The position numbers and the translations under genes are program-made. Positions 39,408-48,804 of a stretch of 64,000 nucleotides of DNA are shown here, piece by piece (within the stretch, counting starts at the first letter, position 1; the number at the start of each line of letters is the position of its first letter). The notes below the pieces were generated by a model. The model saw only the letters and a program-made list of their open reading frames with translations, had not been told where the DNA came from and made no database searches. The DNA comes from Erwinia rhapontici (lineage in GTDB: Bacteria > Pseudomonadota > Gammaproteobacteria > Enterobacterales > Enterobacteriaceae), in NCBI RefSeq assembly GCF_012271765.1, contig NZ_VRKO01000015.1, positions 202,555 through 266,554 of the forward strand. The letters run 5' to 3'.

Positions 39408-40512
39408 AAAATATGGCTTAAAGCAGGTGATTAACGCCTCTGGCCGCATGACCATTCTCGGTGTGTCGACCCCGAGCGCGGATGTGGTGGAGACGGTAAA
39501 TTATGGTCTGAATCACTACTTCGAAATGAAAGATCTGGTCAACAAAACCGGTGCTTACATTGCCGGCCTGTTGGGTTGTGAAGCGGCAGTTGTGGTCTCC
39601 TGCGCGTCAGCGGGTATTGCGCAATCTGTGGCGGCGGTGATCGTGAAAGATAACGACTGGCTGTTGGAAAACCTCCATGCCGCGCCGCTGACCGTGCCGC
39701 ATGACATCGTGCTGCCAAAGGGCCATAACGTGAACTTCGGCGCGCCCGTGGGCACGATGGTCACACTGGGAGGTGGCCGCCTTGTGGAAGCAGGCTACGC
39801 CAACGAATGTTCGCCTGAACAGCTCTCGGCGGCCATCACGCCGCAAACAGCCGCCATTCTCTACATCAAATCGCACCACAGCGTGCAGAAAAGCCATCTC
39901 AGCGTCGAACAGGCAGCGGTAGTGGCTCGGAAACACGGCGTTCCACTGATCGTGGATGCTGCTGCCGAAGAAGACTTGCAGGCATATTACGCACTGGGGG
40001 CAGACCTGGTGATCTACAGCGGCGCCAAAGCGATTGAAGGGCCTACCAGCGGGCTGGTAACAGGAAAAACGCAGTACGTCGAATGGGTAAAACGTCAGTC
40101 GCAGGGCATTGGTCGCGCGATGAAAGTCGGCAAAGAGGGCATCCTGGGACTGACTCAGGCGATTGAAAATTTCCAGCGTCTGGAGAAAGTAACAGGGGCG
40201 CAGATGGTAGAAAAAATGACGCCATTTATCGACAACCTGAATCAGCTGTCCGGAATTCAGGCTCGCGTGGTGTGGGATGCGGCCGGGCGTGATATTGCCC
40301 GTGCTGAGATTCATTTTGACGAAGCGACTATCGGGCGTACTACGGGCGAAGTGGTCCAGGCACTTAAAACCGGCGATATCGCCATCTATTTCCGTGGCTA
40401 CAAAGCTAACGAAGGGATTGTCGAAGTAGACGTGCGCAGCGTGTCTGCGGATCAGCTGCACACCATTTTTGTCTGTATTCAGACGCTGTTAATCAGGGAG
40501 AAACGCGCATGA
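39391..40512 (+). CDS. dgaE: DgaE-family PLP-dependent ammonia-lyase
   Basis: This is a SelA-like PLP enzyme of about 373 residues. In Salmonella, DgaE converts D-glucosaminate-6-phosphate to 2-keto-3-deoxygluconate-6-phosphate (KDGP) and ammonia. Visible features: MISVYEKYGLKQVINASGRMTILGVS (core LKQVINASG), PLIVDAAAEEDLQAYYALGADLVIYSG followed by AKAIEGPTSG with the PLP lysine (Lys213), and the C-terminal VEVDVRSVSADQL. The start is ATG 39391 or the GTG just before it, after GAAGGGA, inside the end of the deacetylase gene. The next gene overlaps by four bases. The symbol reflects family resemblance; exact substrate is inferred. Confidence 0.75.
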   Translation: MISVYEKYGLKQVINASGRMTILGVSTPSADVVETVNYGLNHYFEMKDLVNKTGAYIAGLLGCEAAVVVSCASAGIAQSVAAVIVKDNDWLLENLHAAPLTVPHDIVLPKGHNVNFGAPVGTMVTLGGGRLVEAGYANECSPEQLSAAITPQTAAILYIKSHHSVQKSHLSVEQAAVVARKHGVPLIVDAAAEEDLQAYYALGADLVIYSGAKAIEGPTSGLVTGKTQYVEWVKRQSQGIGRAMKVGKEGILGLTQAIENFQRLEKVTGAQMVEKMTPFIDNLNQLSGIQARVVWDAAGRDIARAEIHFDEATIGRTTGEVVQALKTGDIAIYFRGYKANEGIVEVDVRSVSADQLHTIFVCIQTLLIREKRA

Positions 40513-41249
40513 CGCTGACACCAAAATTTTACCGTGATCGGGTATGCCTGAATGTACTGGCCGGATCAAAACAGAACGCCCGTGATATCTGGGTGGCGGC
40601 CGAAGGCCACGTGCTGGTAGGCGTGCTGTCGAAAAACTATCTTGATGTCGCGACTGCCGTGGCGGACATGCGTGAGTATGCCGCGCTGATCGATAACGCG
40701 CTGTCCGTCGGTCTGGGGGCGGGCGACCCGAATCAGTCGCTGATGGTGAGTGCCATCTCCGCTGAAGTGCAGCCGCAGCATGTTAATCAAGTCTTTACCG
40801 GCGTCGGTACCAGCCGCGCGCTGCTGGGACAGGCACAGACCGTGGTGAATGGCCTGGTGTCGCCAACCGGCCAACCGGGAAAGGTGAAGATCTCTACCGG
40901 ACCACTAAGTTCACAGAGGGCAGACGGGATTGTTCCGGTCGCCTCCGCGATTGCTATGCTGAAGGATATGGGCGGAAGCTCAGTGAAGTATTTCCCGATG
41001 GGCGGGCTGAAAGCTATCGACGAGTTTAAAGCGGTGGCAGAAGCCTGTGCAGAGCAGGATTTCTGGCTGGAACCCACGGGCGGTATTGATCTGGACAACT
41101 ATGAGACGATTTTGCGTGTCGCGCTGGATGCCGGTGTCAGCAAAATTATTCCGCATATCTACAGCTCCATTATTGATAGCCCCACCGGGCTGACCCGTCC
41201 GGAAGATGTGGCAACACTGTTGGCATTAACCAAAAAGTTAGTGGATTAA
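40509..41249 (+). CDS. dgaF: DgaF-family 2-keto-3-deoxygluconate-6-phosphate aldolase
   Basis: This 246-residue class I aldolase is of the DgaF type, which cleaves KDGP to pyruvate and glyceraldehyde 3-phosphate. The likely Schiff-base lysine is Lys160 in GGSSVKYFPMGGLKAI. A second typical region is DFWLEPTGGIDLDNYETIL, with SKIIPHIYSSIID near the end. It is last in the operon and its ATG overlaps the dgaE stop (ATGA), so lyase and aldolase should be made together. A terminator follows 11 bases later. Confidence 0.8.
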   Translation: MTLTPKFYRDRVCLNVLAGSKQNARDIWVAAEGHVLVGVLSKNYLDVATAVADMREYAALIDNALSVGLGAGDPNQSLMVSAISAEVQPQHVNQVFTGVGTSRALLGQAQTVVNGLVSPTGQPGKVKISTGPLSSQRADGIVPVASAIAMLKDMGGSSVKYFPMGGLKAIDEFKAVAEACAEQDFWLEPTGGIDLDNYETILRVALDAGVSKIIPHIYSSIIDSPTGLTRPEDVATLLALTKKLVD

Positions 41250-41259
41250 TCTCGTCCTT

Positions 41260-41295
41260 ACACCCCGGCCTGTGCCGGGGTGTACTATTTTTTCT
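41260..41295 (+). terminator. Terminator of the DUF431x-dgaEF operon
   Basis: ACACCCCGGC-CTGT-GCCGGGGTGT is a perfect hairpin followed by ACTATTTTTTC. It separates the operon from its regulator gene. Confidence 0.85.
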
Positions 41296-41348
41296 TCGAA
41301 AAATAAGTTAGTTTTCCTTTTGTTGAACAGCTTAAAAGTGGTGCCCCC

Positions 41349-43259
41349 GTGAGATTCCCTAACCAACGACTGGCTCAGTTGTTTGATTTGCTGCAAAACG
41401 AAACGCTGCCGCAGGATGAGCTGGCGCGACGTTTCGCTGTCTCGACACGCACGGTGCGTACCGATATCAATGTTCTCAATGAACTGCTGGCCGATCATGG
41501 CGCCAGCCTGGTGCTGAATCGCGGTGCGGGTTATCAGCTAAAAATTGAGGATCTGCCGCGTTATACCGCATTGCTGCAGCAGTCACCTTCCCATCTGCGC
41601 GTTCCACGCACCTCACCGGAACGTGTGCACTACCTGCTCACGCGCTTTCTGACGTCGGCGTTTTCCCTGAAACTGGAAGATCTGGCCGATGAGTGGTTTG
41701 TCAGCCGTACCACGCTGCAAAGTGATATGGCCGAAGTCAGAGAATGGCTGGCGCGCTATCAACTGGCGATTGAAACCAAACCACGTTACGGCATGAAGCT
41801 ATTCGGGAAGGAGGTAGCGATGCGCACCTGCCTGACGGACCTGCTGTACCAGATTGCGCAGGAGGACATCGACAGCCCGCTGTTAAGGCTGGAGGCGTTG
41901 AACAGCGGTATGCTCGATACACTGCAACCGCTGCTGCAACAGTGTCTCTCCCGGTTTACGATTCGTCTGACCGATGAGGGTGAGTTTTATCTGCGCCTTT
42001 ACTGTGCCGTGGCGGTGCGTCGAATTGGCGAAGGCTACCCGCTGACTGAATTCTCTGCAGAAGATGTTGATGGCGACGTGCGTGACGCGGCGCGCCATAT
42101 CGTGAATCTGATGAGACCGATGACGGGTAAAGCGATCTCTCCGGCAGAAGAGGCCTTTTTGCGAGTGAATATCGCTGCCCGTCGGGTTGAGGACAGTGTG
42201 GCCAGCGTGATCAGCCCGGATGACGGTGACTCGCTGGTGGACTACATCCTGAGTTACATCAACACTCATTACAACTTCAACCTGCAAAACGATCCGCAAC
42301 TCCATGCCGATCTTCTGACGCATATAAAAACGATGATCACCCGTGTGCGTTACCAGATCCAGATCCCTAACCCATTGTTGTCGAATATTAAACAGCACTA
42401 TCCAATGGCCTGGGATGTAACGCTGGCGGCAGTCTCCAGCTGGGGGAAATATTCACCGTATATCATCAGTGAAAATGAGATCGGCTTCCTGGTGCTGCAT
42501 ATTGGCGTTGGGCTGGAACGCCACTACAACGTGGGCTATCAGCGCCATCCGCAGATCCTGCTGGTGTGCGATACCGGCAACTCCACCGTGCGTATGATCG
42601 AAGCCATGCTGCTGCGGAAATATCCACAAATCGTTGTGAGTAACATCCTCTCGCTGCGTGAATATGAATTGAAAGAGAACGTGGAGGAAGACTTTGTGAT
42701 CTCCACGGTACGCCTCAGCGATAAAGATAAGCCGGTTGTGGTGATGTCACCGTTTCCTACTGACTACCAGCTTGAACAGATCGGCAAGCTGGTGCTGCTC
42801 GATCGCACCCGGCCTTATATGCTGGAGCGCTTCTTTGATGCCAGCCACTTCCTTATTCTTGACCGCCCGATGGATCGTTCCGCGCTGTTCCGCCAGTTAT
42901 GCGATCGGCTGGAAGAAGAAGGGAGGGTGGATGAAGCGTTTTACCCTTCGGTGGAAGAACGTGAGGCGATTGTCAGTACCATGCTGGGTGAGGGGATTGC
43001 GTTGCCGCACTCGCTTGGATTGCTGGCGAAGAAAACCTGCGTTTACACGGTGCTTGCTCCCGAGGGCATTGCCTGGGGCGATGAAACCGCCTACGTGATT
43101 TTCCTGCTGGCGATCAGCAAAACAGAGTATGAAGAGGCGATGGCCATTTACGACCTGTTTGTGACTTTTATGCGCGAGCGGGCGATGACACGACTTCGGG
43201 ATAGCAAAGACTTTGCCAGTTTTAAAGCGGTAGCGATGGACTGCTTAAGCAGGTTGTAA
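41349..43259 (+). CDS. PRD/EIIB/EIIA-containing transcriptional regulator (MtlR/BglG type)
   Basis: This 636-residue regulator starts at a GTG. Parts in order: an N-terminal HTH (QRLAQLFDLLQNETLPQDELARRFAVSTRTVRTDINVLNELL; core VSTRTVRTDIN), a second helical region, two PRDs (about residues 180-390; conserved His in YLRLYCAVAVRR and LVLHIGVGLERHY), an EIIB-Gat-like domain with Cys407 in ILLVCDTGNSTVRMIEAM, and an EIIA-Fru-like domain with His554 in GEGIALPHSLG. The DNA-binding HTH in place of the RNA-binding CAT domain means an activator of transcription. It has all residues needed to sense PTS phosphorylation state. It is downstream of the operon it very likely controls. Confidence 0.82.
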   Translation: MRFPNQRLAQLFDLLQNETLPQDELARRFAVSTRTVRTDINVLNELLADHGASLVLNRGAGYQLKIEDLPRYTALLQQSPSHLRVPRTSPERVHYLLTRFLTSAFSLKLEDLADEWFVSRTTLQSDMAEVREWLARYQLAIETKPRYGMKLFGKEVAMRTCLTDLLYQIAQEDIDSPLLRLEALNSGMLDTLQPLLQQCLSRFTIRLTDEGEFYLRLYCAVAVRRIGEGYPLTEFSAEDVDGDVRDAARHIVNLMRPMTGKAISPAEEAFLRVNIAARRVEDSVASVISPDDGDSLVDYILSYINTHYNFNLQNDPQLHADLLTHIKTMITRVRYQIQIPNPLLSNIKQHYPMAWDVTLAAVSSWGKYSPYIISENEIGFLVLHIGVGLERHYNVGYQRHPQILLVCDTGNSTVRMIEAMLLRKYPQIVVSNILSLREYELKENVEEDFVISTVRLSDKDKPVVVMSPFPTDYQLEQIGKLVLLDRTRPYMLERFFDASHFLILDRPMDRSALFRQLCDRLEEEGRVDEAFYPSVEEREAIVSTMLGEGIALPHSLGLLAKKTCVYTVLAPEGIAWGDETAYVIFLLAISKTEYEEAMAIYDLFVTFMRERAMTRLRDSKDFASFKAVAMDCLSRL

Positions 43260-43267
43260 TGCGGTGG

Positions 43268-43600
43268 GAGCGGGTCGGGCATGCCCGCCCCCTACGAATA
43301 TCAACGTGGATGGCGCAGGCCTTGTGGCGACCTCTACGAATACCAACGCGGATGGTACTGGTTTTGTGGCGACCTCTACGAATACTAACGCGGATGGTGC
43401 TGGTTTTGTGGCGCCCCCTACGAATATCAACGCGGATGGTACTGGTTTTGTGGCGACCTCTACGAATACCAACGCGGATGGTGCTGGTTTTGTGGCGCCC
43501 CCTACGAATATCAACGCGGATGGTGCTGGTTTTGTGGCGACCATTACGAATACCAACGCGGATTACTGTTTAGTAGGGGTCAGGCATGCCTGACCCTTTC
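43268..43600. repeat. 42-bp tandem repeat array framed by two palindromes
   Basis: About six and a half copies of a 42-base unit run from 43288 to 43563, each containing CTACGAAT, CAACGCGGATGGT, CTGGTTTTGTGGCG. Variants alternate at a few positions (ACC/ACT/ATC; GGCGACCTC or GGCGCCCCC). On the left lies GGGTCGGGCATGCCCGCCCC (43272-43291); on the right GTAGGGGTCAGG with GCATGCCTGACCC forms a perfect 20-base palindrome (43577-43596). Because 42 is a multiple of three, several frames stay open (an NADGTGFVATSTNT-like 14-residue unit), but no ribosome site or start supports translation. Confidence 0.9.
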
Positions 43601-43608
43601 CAGCATGC

Positions 43609-44181
43609 TTATTTCAGAATTGTAAACGCGGTGGTGACGTGGGTCACGCCGCTCACCCGGCTGGCGATATCTGCCGCCGCTTTTGCTTCCGAATCGGTCA
43701 CCAGACCCAGCAGGAACACTTCGCCGTTCTCGGTAGTCACTTTCACGTTTGAGGATTTCACCTGATCGCTACCCAGCAACTGGGAGCGCACTTTGGTGGT
43801 GATCCAGGTATCTGAAGATGCCGTGCCAAAGCTCACCTTGCTACCGGTGCGGATCTCGTTATACACCTCGGTTGCACCATCAACACCGACGGCGATCTGT
43901 TTCGCGCGTGATGCCAGGTCGCTGCTCGGTGCCTGACCCGTCAGCAGCACTTTGCCCTGATAGGCGGTGGCAACAATGTGAGTGTTTTGTTTAATCTGTT
44001 CGTCTTTGGATAACGCGTTGGTCACACGAAGTTCTAAGGTGCCATCATCCACCTGAGTTCCTACGGAACGGGGATCGGTTGCACCTTTCGTGGCGACCGC
44101 CGCAGTGCCGACAACCGCAGCCACACAGCCCTGTAACATCAACGCGGTAAGGATAACTGCACATGCAGATAATGCCTTCAT
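43609..44181 (-). CDS. dolP: DolP (YraP), dual BON-domain outer-membrane lipoprotein
   Basis: DolP is a lipoprotein that binds anionic phospholipid at the division site and supports outer-membrane integrity and BamA function. The 190-residue protein has a signal peptide with lipobox LMLQGC (Cys at about 19). Two BON domains follow: VTNALSKDEQIKQNTHIVATAYQGKVLLTGQA (about 55-115) and WITTKVRSQLLGSDQVKSSNVKVTTENGEVFLLGLV (about 125-190), both cited by their core strands. It lies 10 bases after diaA in the conserved lpoA-yraN-diaA-dolP group. Confidence 0.95.
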   Translation of the reverse strand: MKALSACAVILTALMLQGCVAAVVGTAAVATKGATDPRSVGTQVDDGTLELRVTNALSKDEQIKQNTHIVATAYQGKVLLTGQAPSSDLASRAKQIAVGVDGATEVYNEIRTGSKVSFGTASSDTWITTKVRSQLLGSDQVKSSNVKVTTENGEVFLLGLVTDSEAKAAADIASRVSGVTHVTTAFTILK

Positions 44182-44191
44182 TTAAGCTCCT

Positions 44192-44791
44192 TTAAACATC
44201 CTGGTGGGGAAACAAAGTGTTATCTATTAAATCGCACAGACAATTCACGGTTAACATATGCATTTCCTGAATTCTCGCGCTGCGATGCGAGGGGATACGA
44301 ATCTCCACATCCTGTGGTCCCAGCAGACCGGCGAGTTCACCGCCGTCGTAGCCGGTCAGCGCAATAATCGTCATATCACGCGTGACCGCTGCCTCTACGG
44401 CTTTGACAATATCACGGCTGTTGCCGCGGGTTGATATGGCCAACAAAATATCACCAGCGTGGCCCAACGCGCGCACCTGCTTCGCATAAATTTCTTCGTG
44501 CAGGCGATCATTACCAATCGCTGTCAGCAACACATTATCAGCGCTAAGGGCGATGGCAGGCAGGCTCGGACGCTCAGTTTCAAAACGGTTGATCATGCTG
44601 GCAGCAAAATGCTGGGCATTGGCGCTGGAGGTTCCGTTGCCACAGCTCAGGATTTTGTTGCCATTCAGCAGCGACTGCACCATGGTCATCGCCGCGCGTG
44701 CTATGGCATCCGGCAGCGCTTCTGCCGCTGCGATTTGCGTTTGAATACTTTCGGTAAAACAGACTTTAATTCTTTCCAGCACGTCATTCAC
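44192..44791 (-). CDS. diaA: DiaA, DnaA initiator-associating protein
   Basis: DiaA is a SIS-domain tetramer that binds DnaA and promotes orderly replication initiation at oriC. The 199-residue protein contains [25 protein letters not shown] and [16 protein letters not shown], and ends in the family-typical [21 protein letters not shown]. The N-terminus is three residues longer than E. coli. It lies between yraN and dolP in the usual order. Confidence 0.96.
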   Translation of the reverse strand: MNDVLERIKVCFTESIQTQIAAAEALPDAIARAAMTMVQSLLNGNKILSCGNGTSSANAQHFAASMINRFETERPSLPAIALSADNVLLTAIGNDRLHEEIYAKQVRALGHAGDILLAISTRGNSRDIVKAVEAAVTRDMTIIALTGYDGGELAGLLGPQDVEIRIPSHRSARIQEMHMLTVNCLCDLIDNTLFPHQDV

Positions 44792-44821
44792 CTGGTTAGT
44801 TTAGCCTTTTAAAACAGGCTC

Positions 44822-45214
44822 TTATTCTGCTGTAAATGCATCAGGTAACCATTCTACCTGTTCGCCGGTGATCGCGACCACATCAAAACGACAGTCCGTC
44901 GTGTCGAAGCTCTGTCCACGACTGTTGAGCCACAGCGCGGCGGCGCGCAACAGCTTTTGCTGTTTACTGCGCGTAATACTGGCTGCTGCGCCGCCAAAAC
45001 GGTCGTTGCGACGATAGCGCACTTCAACAAAAACCCACACCTGCTTATCGCGCATAATCAGGTCGATTTCGCCTGCACGGTAACGCACATTCGCAGCGAC
45101 AAAACGCAAACCTGATGTTTGCAGCAGGTGGCGGGCCTGACGTTCACTGGCCGCCCCCTGCTGTTGTCGACTCAGTTGGCCGGGACGATTTGACCCTGAC
45201 GATACTGGCTCCAC
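44822..45214 (-). CDS. yraN: YraN, UPF0102 endonuclease-like protein
   Basis: This is a 130-residue protein of the UPF0102 family with a predicted nuclease fold: [21 protein letters not shown] carries the E-x-D...E-V-K/R-like metal site (ExD and VEVRYR). Function is unproven in enterics, although it is often linked to Holliday-junction-type nucleases. It begins 43 bases inside the end of lpoA, so the two are translated in overlapping frames. A lower, in-frame ATG is not better supported. Confidence 0.9.
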   Translation of the reverse strand: MEPVSSGSNRPGQLSRQQQGAASERQARHLLQTSGLRFVAANVRYRAGEIDLIMRDKQVWVFVEVRYRRNDRFGGAAASITRSKQQKLLRAAALWLNSRGQSFDTTDCRFDVVAITGEQVEWLPDAFTAE

Positions 45215-47184
45215 ACTAACTTCCTGTTAATGACGCAGTCCTGATTTGCACTCAGATTGCCAGTATCACCTTTGATCTGGAAACCTGGCAGTGAGCGCAT
45301 CTCGTTGAAATGATTCGCCAACGTCCAGGCATCAATGCCCATCGCATACAGACGAACCAGTGAATAATCATTGTTAAACGACTTCGCCGCCTGCTGCATC
45401 AGTGCTGGATTCGCACCAGACAGAAGCGGGATATCGCTAAACTGTAAGCCGTCCAGCTCCAGACGATAGTCCGGACCTGCACCTGCCTGATAGCTGCGCG
45501 AACTGGCATACAGACCCACATTATCACGGCTGCTCACACGCATGGAGATCATCGGCTTAATCAGCGTCAGCTCATCCTGAGTGGCGACAATATACACTGA
45601 ATCCACACTGCCGTTGCTGCTGCTGACCTGGGCATCGGTCATCGGTGCCGGGATGTTCAGGCCACCAATGGTTATACCCGTTGCTGCCGCAGGCTGTACG
45701 GTGATCGGCGTGCCGCTCAAGCGGATACCTGCGCCACTGTTAATACCCTGTTTCAGTTCTGTTTTTGAACCAAACTGCTGCTGCAATACCGTGCCACCGC
45801 CCAGTTTCTGCCACTCGGCAGCAAAGGATTTGTTCACGCGGTCCCCTAACGAGCTGCGTGGTACCAGCAGCAGCGGGGTACGTTTGCCCTGGTCCCACAT
45901 ATGATGCGCGGCATCACGGGCTTCGTCTTCAGGAGAAAGCGCAAAATAGCAAAGATTCGGACGGTTCTGGACGGACTCTGGCTCATTCAGGGCCAACACG
46001 TTCAGTGATGTCTGGCTGTTAGCCAACTGTTCAACGTGATTTTTCAGCAGCGGACCGACTACCAGCGTTGCGCCATCATTCTTCGCCTGGGTGAGGATCT
46101 GTTCGATGGGCTGGGTGCTGGTGTCATACACCTGAATCTGAGTGCTGCTTGACGGTGCGGCTGTTTCTACGCTGTTGGCCGGGGCCGATTGCGGTTGAAC
46201 GTCAGCAGGCTGGGCCGCGGTTGCGTCGGCAGACGGGCTGACCACCGTATCCGGTGTGGCCTGTACTGCTTCAGGAGCCTGCACCGGCGTGGCAGCTGCC
46301 GGGGCACTGCCCTGAGCCAGCACGCCATTTTTCGCGTCGTTAAACCCTTTCTGAATGGCGTTAGCAAACACTTGTGCCTGGCCACTTAGCGGCAGAAGCA
46401 GGGCGATTTTACCGGTGGACGCTGGCTGGAAGTTCTGTACCTGCATCAGCGCCGTTGGCAGCATTTTGGCCGCAGGATTATAAGGATAACGCGTTTGCCA
46501 GTCACTGATACCTGCTTTCAGCATATCCGGGTCGCTGGCGTTCGCACGGTACACGCCGAGCAGATCTAACCAGCCTTGCAACACATTTTCATTGGCGTTG
46601 ATGGCCAGATTGTTCATATGATCTGGCGTCATTTGCGTCAGTGTTTGCCAGGTGGCATCGATATTCTTCTGTTTGTCGGCCGGATTTGTCAGTAGCGGTT
46701 CCTGAGCAATCCAGGCGCGCAGCACATCCAGCGAAGGGCGACCCTGGCTGGCGGCAATCTGCAACTGGAAGTAACGCACCTGCTGATCCTGCGACAGGGC
46801 GCTGGTATCAATCTGCTTCAGTTTCTCAGTCGCATCAGGCAGGTTTTGCTGTGCCACACTCAGCTGTGCCTGAAGCAGCAACAGCTCCTGACGCCGGGTC
46901 GCGTTAAGATCCTGAGGGATTTGCGTCAGCTGATCGTTGGCCTGAGGAACCTTCCCTTCGTTCAACAACGCTCTGATTGCAAGTAATTGCCAGTCAACCT
47001 TGTTATCATCTGAGCTTTGCTGCACCTGCTGCAGATAATAGTCAGAGGTGCCCGTGGCGGCCCCCTGTACATTCGCCTGAGGCGTTTGCGGAGCCTGGCC
47101 GGTACAACCGGCAAAAATCAGGGCGGCCAGCAGCAGCGGCATGGTGCGTACTGCTTTGCAGTGAACTACTTTCGAAGGAAGCAT
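45172..47184 (-). CDS. lpoA: LpoA, outer-membrane activator of PBP1a
   Basis: LpoA is a lipoprotein that reaches through the periplasm to activate the peptidoglycan synthase PBP1a (MrcA). The start is the ATG at 47184, giving MLPSKVV and a signal with lipobox LIFAGC; the frame is open to 47301 but that lies in the divergent rsmI gene region. The 670-residue protein has an N-terminal TPR-like helical domain (about 30-250), a Pro/Ala/Gln linker rich in low-complexity sequence (about 300-370), and a C-terminal periplasmic-binding-like domain ([18 protein letters not shown] start, [23 protein letters not shown]). Confidence 0.95.
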   Translation of the reverse strand: MLPSKVVHCKAVRTMPLLLAALIFAGCTGQAPQTPQANVQGAATGTSDYYLQQVQQSSDDNKVDWQLLAIRALLNEGKVPQANDQLTQIPQDLNATRRQELLLLQAQLSVAQQNLPDATEKLKQIDTSALSQDQQVRYFQLQIAASQGRPSLDVLRAWIAQEPLLTNPADKQKNIDATWQTLTQMTPDHMNNLAINANENVLQGWLDLLGVYRANASDPDMLKAGISDWQTRYPYNPAAKMLPTALMQVQNFQPASTGKIALLLPLSGQAQVFANAIQKGFNDAKNGVLAQGSAPAAATPVQAPEAVQATPDTVVSPSADATAAQPADVQPQSAPANSVETAAPSSSTQIQVYDTSTQPIEQILTQAKNDGATLVVGPLLKNHVEQLANSQTSLNVLALNEPESVQNRPNLCYFALSPEDEARDAAHHMWDQGKRTPLLLVPRSSLGDRVNKSFAAEWQKLGGGTVLQQQFGSKTELKQGINSGAGIRLSGTPITVQPAAATGITIGGLNIPAPMTDAQVSSSNGSVDSVYIVATQDELTLIKPMISMRVSSRDNVGLYASSRSYQAGAGPDYRLELDGLQFSDIPLLSGANPALMQQAAKSFNNDYSLVRLYAMGIDAWTLANHFNEMRSLPGFQIKGDTGNLSANQDCVINRKLVWSQYRQGQIVPAN

Positions 47185-47246
47185 ACTGTATCCAGTGATG
47201 TTTTTTTCAAGATGCTCAATATTAAATCGGCAATTCGGATCAAACA

Positions 47247-48110
47247 ATGAAACAACACGATCGGGCAGATATTTCTGCCAGCACGCTCTATATCGTTCCA
47301 ACCCCCATCGGTAACCTGGGCGATATCACCCAGCGGGCACTGAAGGTGCTTGCGAGCGTCGATCTGATCGCTGCGGAAGATACACGTCATACCGGGCTGT
47401 TGCTACAACATTTCGCCATCAATGCGCGGCTCTTCGCACTGCATGATCATAATGAACAGCAGAAAGCCGAGGTGTTGCTGGAGAAGCTGCGCGAAGGTCA
47501 AAGCATAGCGTTAGTTTCCGATGCTGGCACGCCGTTAATTAATGATCCCGGCTATCACCTGGTGCGCTTGTGCCGCGAGTCGGGCATCCGTGTGGTGCCA
47601 TTACCCGGTGCCTGCGCGGCGATCGCCGCATTAAGCGCTGCCGGATTACCGTCCGATCGTTTCTGCTACGAAGGGTTTCTGCCCGCGAAAAGTAAAGGGC
47701 GCTGCGACACGTTACGTGCGCTCGAGCAGGAACCGCGGACCATTATTTTCTACGAGTCCACGCATCGCCTGTTGGACAGCCTGCAAGATATGGTCACCGT
47801 GCTGGGCCCGGATCGCTATGTCGTGCTGGCCCGTGAAATTACCAAAACCTGGGAGTCGATCTTTGGCGCGCCAGTGGGTGAACTGCTGGCGTGGGTGCTG
47901 GAAGACGAAAACCGCCGTAAAGGGGAGATGGTGCTGATTGTTGAAGGTTATCACGCGGTTGAAGAGGCATTGCCAGTGGAAGCTCTGCGTACCCTGGCGC
48001 TGCTCCAGGCCGAATTACCGCTGAAGAAAGCCGCTGCACTTACCGCCGAAATCCACGGTGTGAAGAAAAATGCACTTTATAAGCATGCGCTGGAGCAGCA
48101 GGGTGAGTGA
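47247..48110 (+). CDS. rsmI: 16S rRNA (cytidine1402-2'-O)-methyltransferase RsmI
   Basis: RsmI methylates the ribose of C1402 in the 30S decoding centre, using S-adenosylmethionine. The 287-residue protein is a tetrapyrrole-methylase-fold enzyme with [46 protein letters not shown] and [18 protein letters not shown]. It is divergent from lpoA with a 62-base gap. The rnpB promoter region begins at its stop codon. Confidence 0.96.
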   Translation: MKQHDRADISASTLYIVPTPIGNLGDITQRALKVLASVDLIAAEDTRHTGLLLQHFAINARLFALHDHNEQQKAEVLLEKLREGQSIALVSDAGTPLINDPGYHLVRLCRESGIRVVPLPGACAAIAALSAAGLPSDRFCYEGFLPAKSKGRCDTLRALEQEPRTIIFYESTHRLLDSLQDMVTVLGPDRYVVLAREITKTWESIFGAPVGELLAWVLEDENRRKGEMVLIVEGYHAVEEALPVEALRTLALLQAELPLKKAAALTAEIHGVKKNALYKHALEQQGE

Positions 48111-48133
48111 CAAGCCGTAGAAAACCCTATACA
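48107..48133 (+). promoter_or_regulatory. Candidate rnpB promoter
   Basis: GTGACA (48107-48112) and TATACA (48128-48133) lie 15 bases apart, about 10 bases before the RNA start. The spacing is short, so this is a moderate call. The -35 overlaps the end of rsmI. Confidence 0.4.
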
Positions 48134-48142
48134 CTGCGCGCC

Positions 48143-48519
<377 letters not shown>

Positions 48520-48536
48520 AACTCATTCAGGAAAAA

Positions 48537-48557
48537 CCCCGCTTCGGCGGGGTTTTT
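48537..48557 (+). terminator. rnpB terminator 1
   Basis: CCCCGC-TTCG-GCGGGG hairpin with a very stable TTCG loop, then TTTTT. Confidence 0.93.
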
Positions 48558-48655
48558 GCTTTTAGAGCGCTCAACGGCGAGATGAATGACTGTCCACGAC
48601 ACTCTCTATGAAAGGAAGGCGGCTTACCGGTCAGCTTCGAACTCATTCAGGAAAA

Positions 48656-48676
48656 CCCCGCTTCGGCGGGGTTTTT
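48656..48676 (+). terminator. rnpB terminator 2 (in the duplicated block)
   Basis: Identical CCCCGC-TTCG-GCGGGG-TTTTT hairpin, 119 bases after the first. Confidence 0.9.
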
Positions 48677-48804
48677 GCTTTTACGCCCCCCTACGATGTC
48701 TTGCCCGGTGCCCATTACTCTGCCCGCCCTTGACGCATGACAAGGCAGCCTCGCTGCCTGCCTCTTTATAATCAGTGCCGTTTTGTCTCTCACTGGTGCG
48801 ACCT

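Noticed and set aside
43245..43593. Open frames of 103-109 codons on both strands over the 42-bp array (14-residue repeats such as NADGTGFVATSTNT)
   Set aside because: The period is a multiple of three, so stop-free frames persist automatically in several phases; no ribosome site or family match supports a gene.
43268..43600. Possible CRISPR array
   Set aside because: The repeats are directly contiguous, with no unique spacers between them, and no cas genes are present.
45581..46389. Plus-strand frames opposite lpoA
   Set aside because: Shadows of a conserved gene in an A-Q-P-rich linker region; no ribosome sites.
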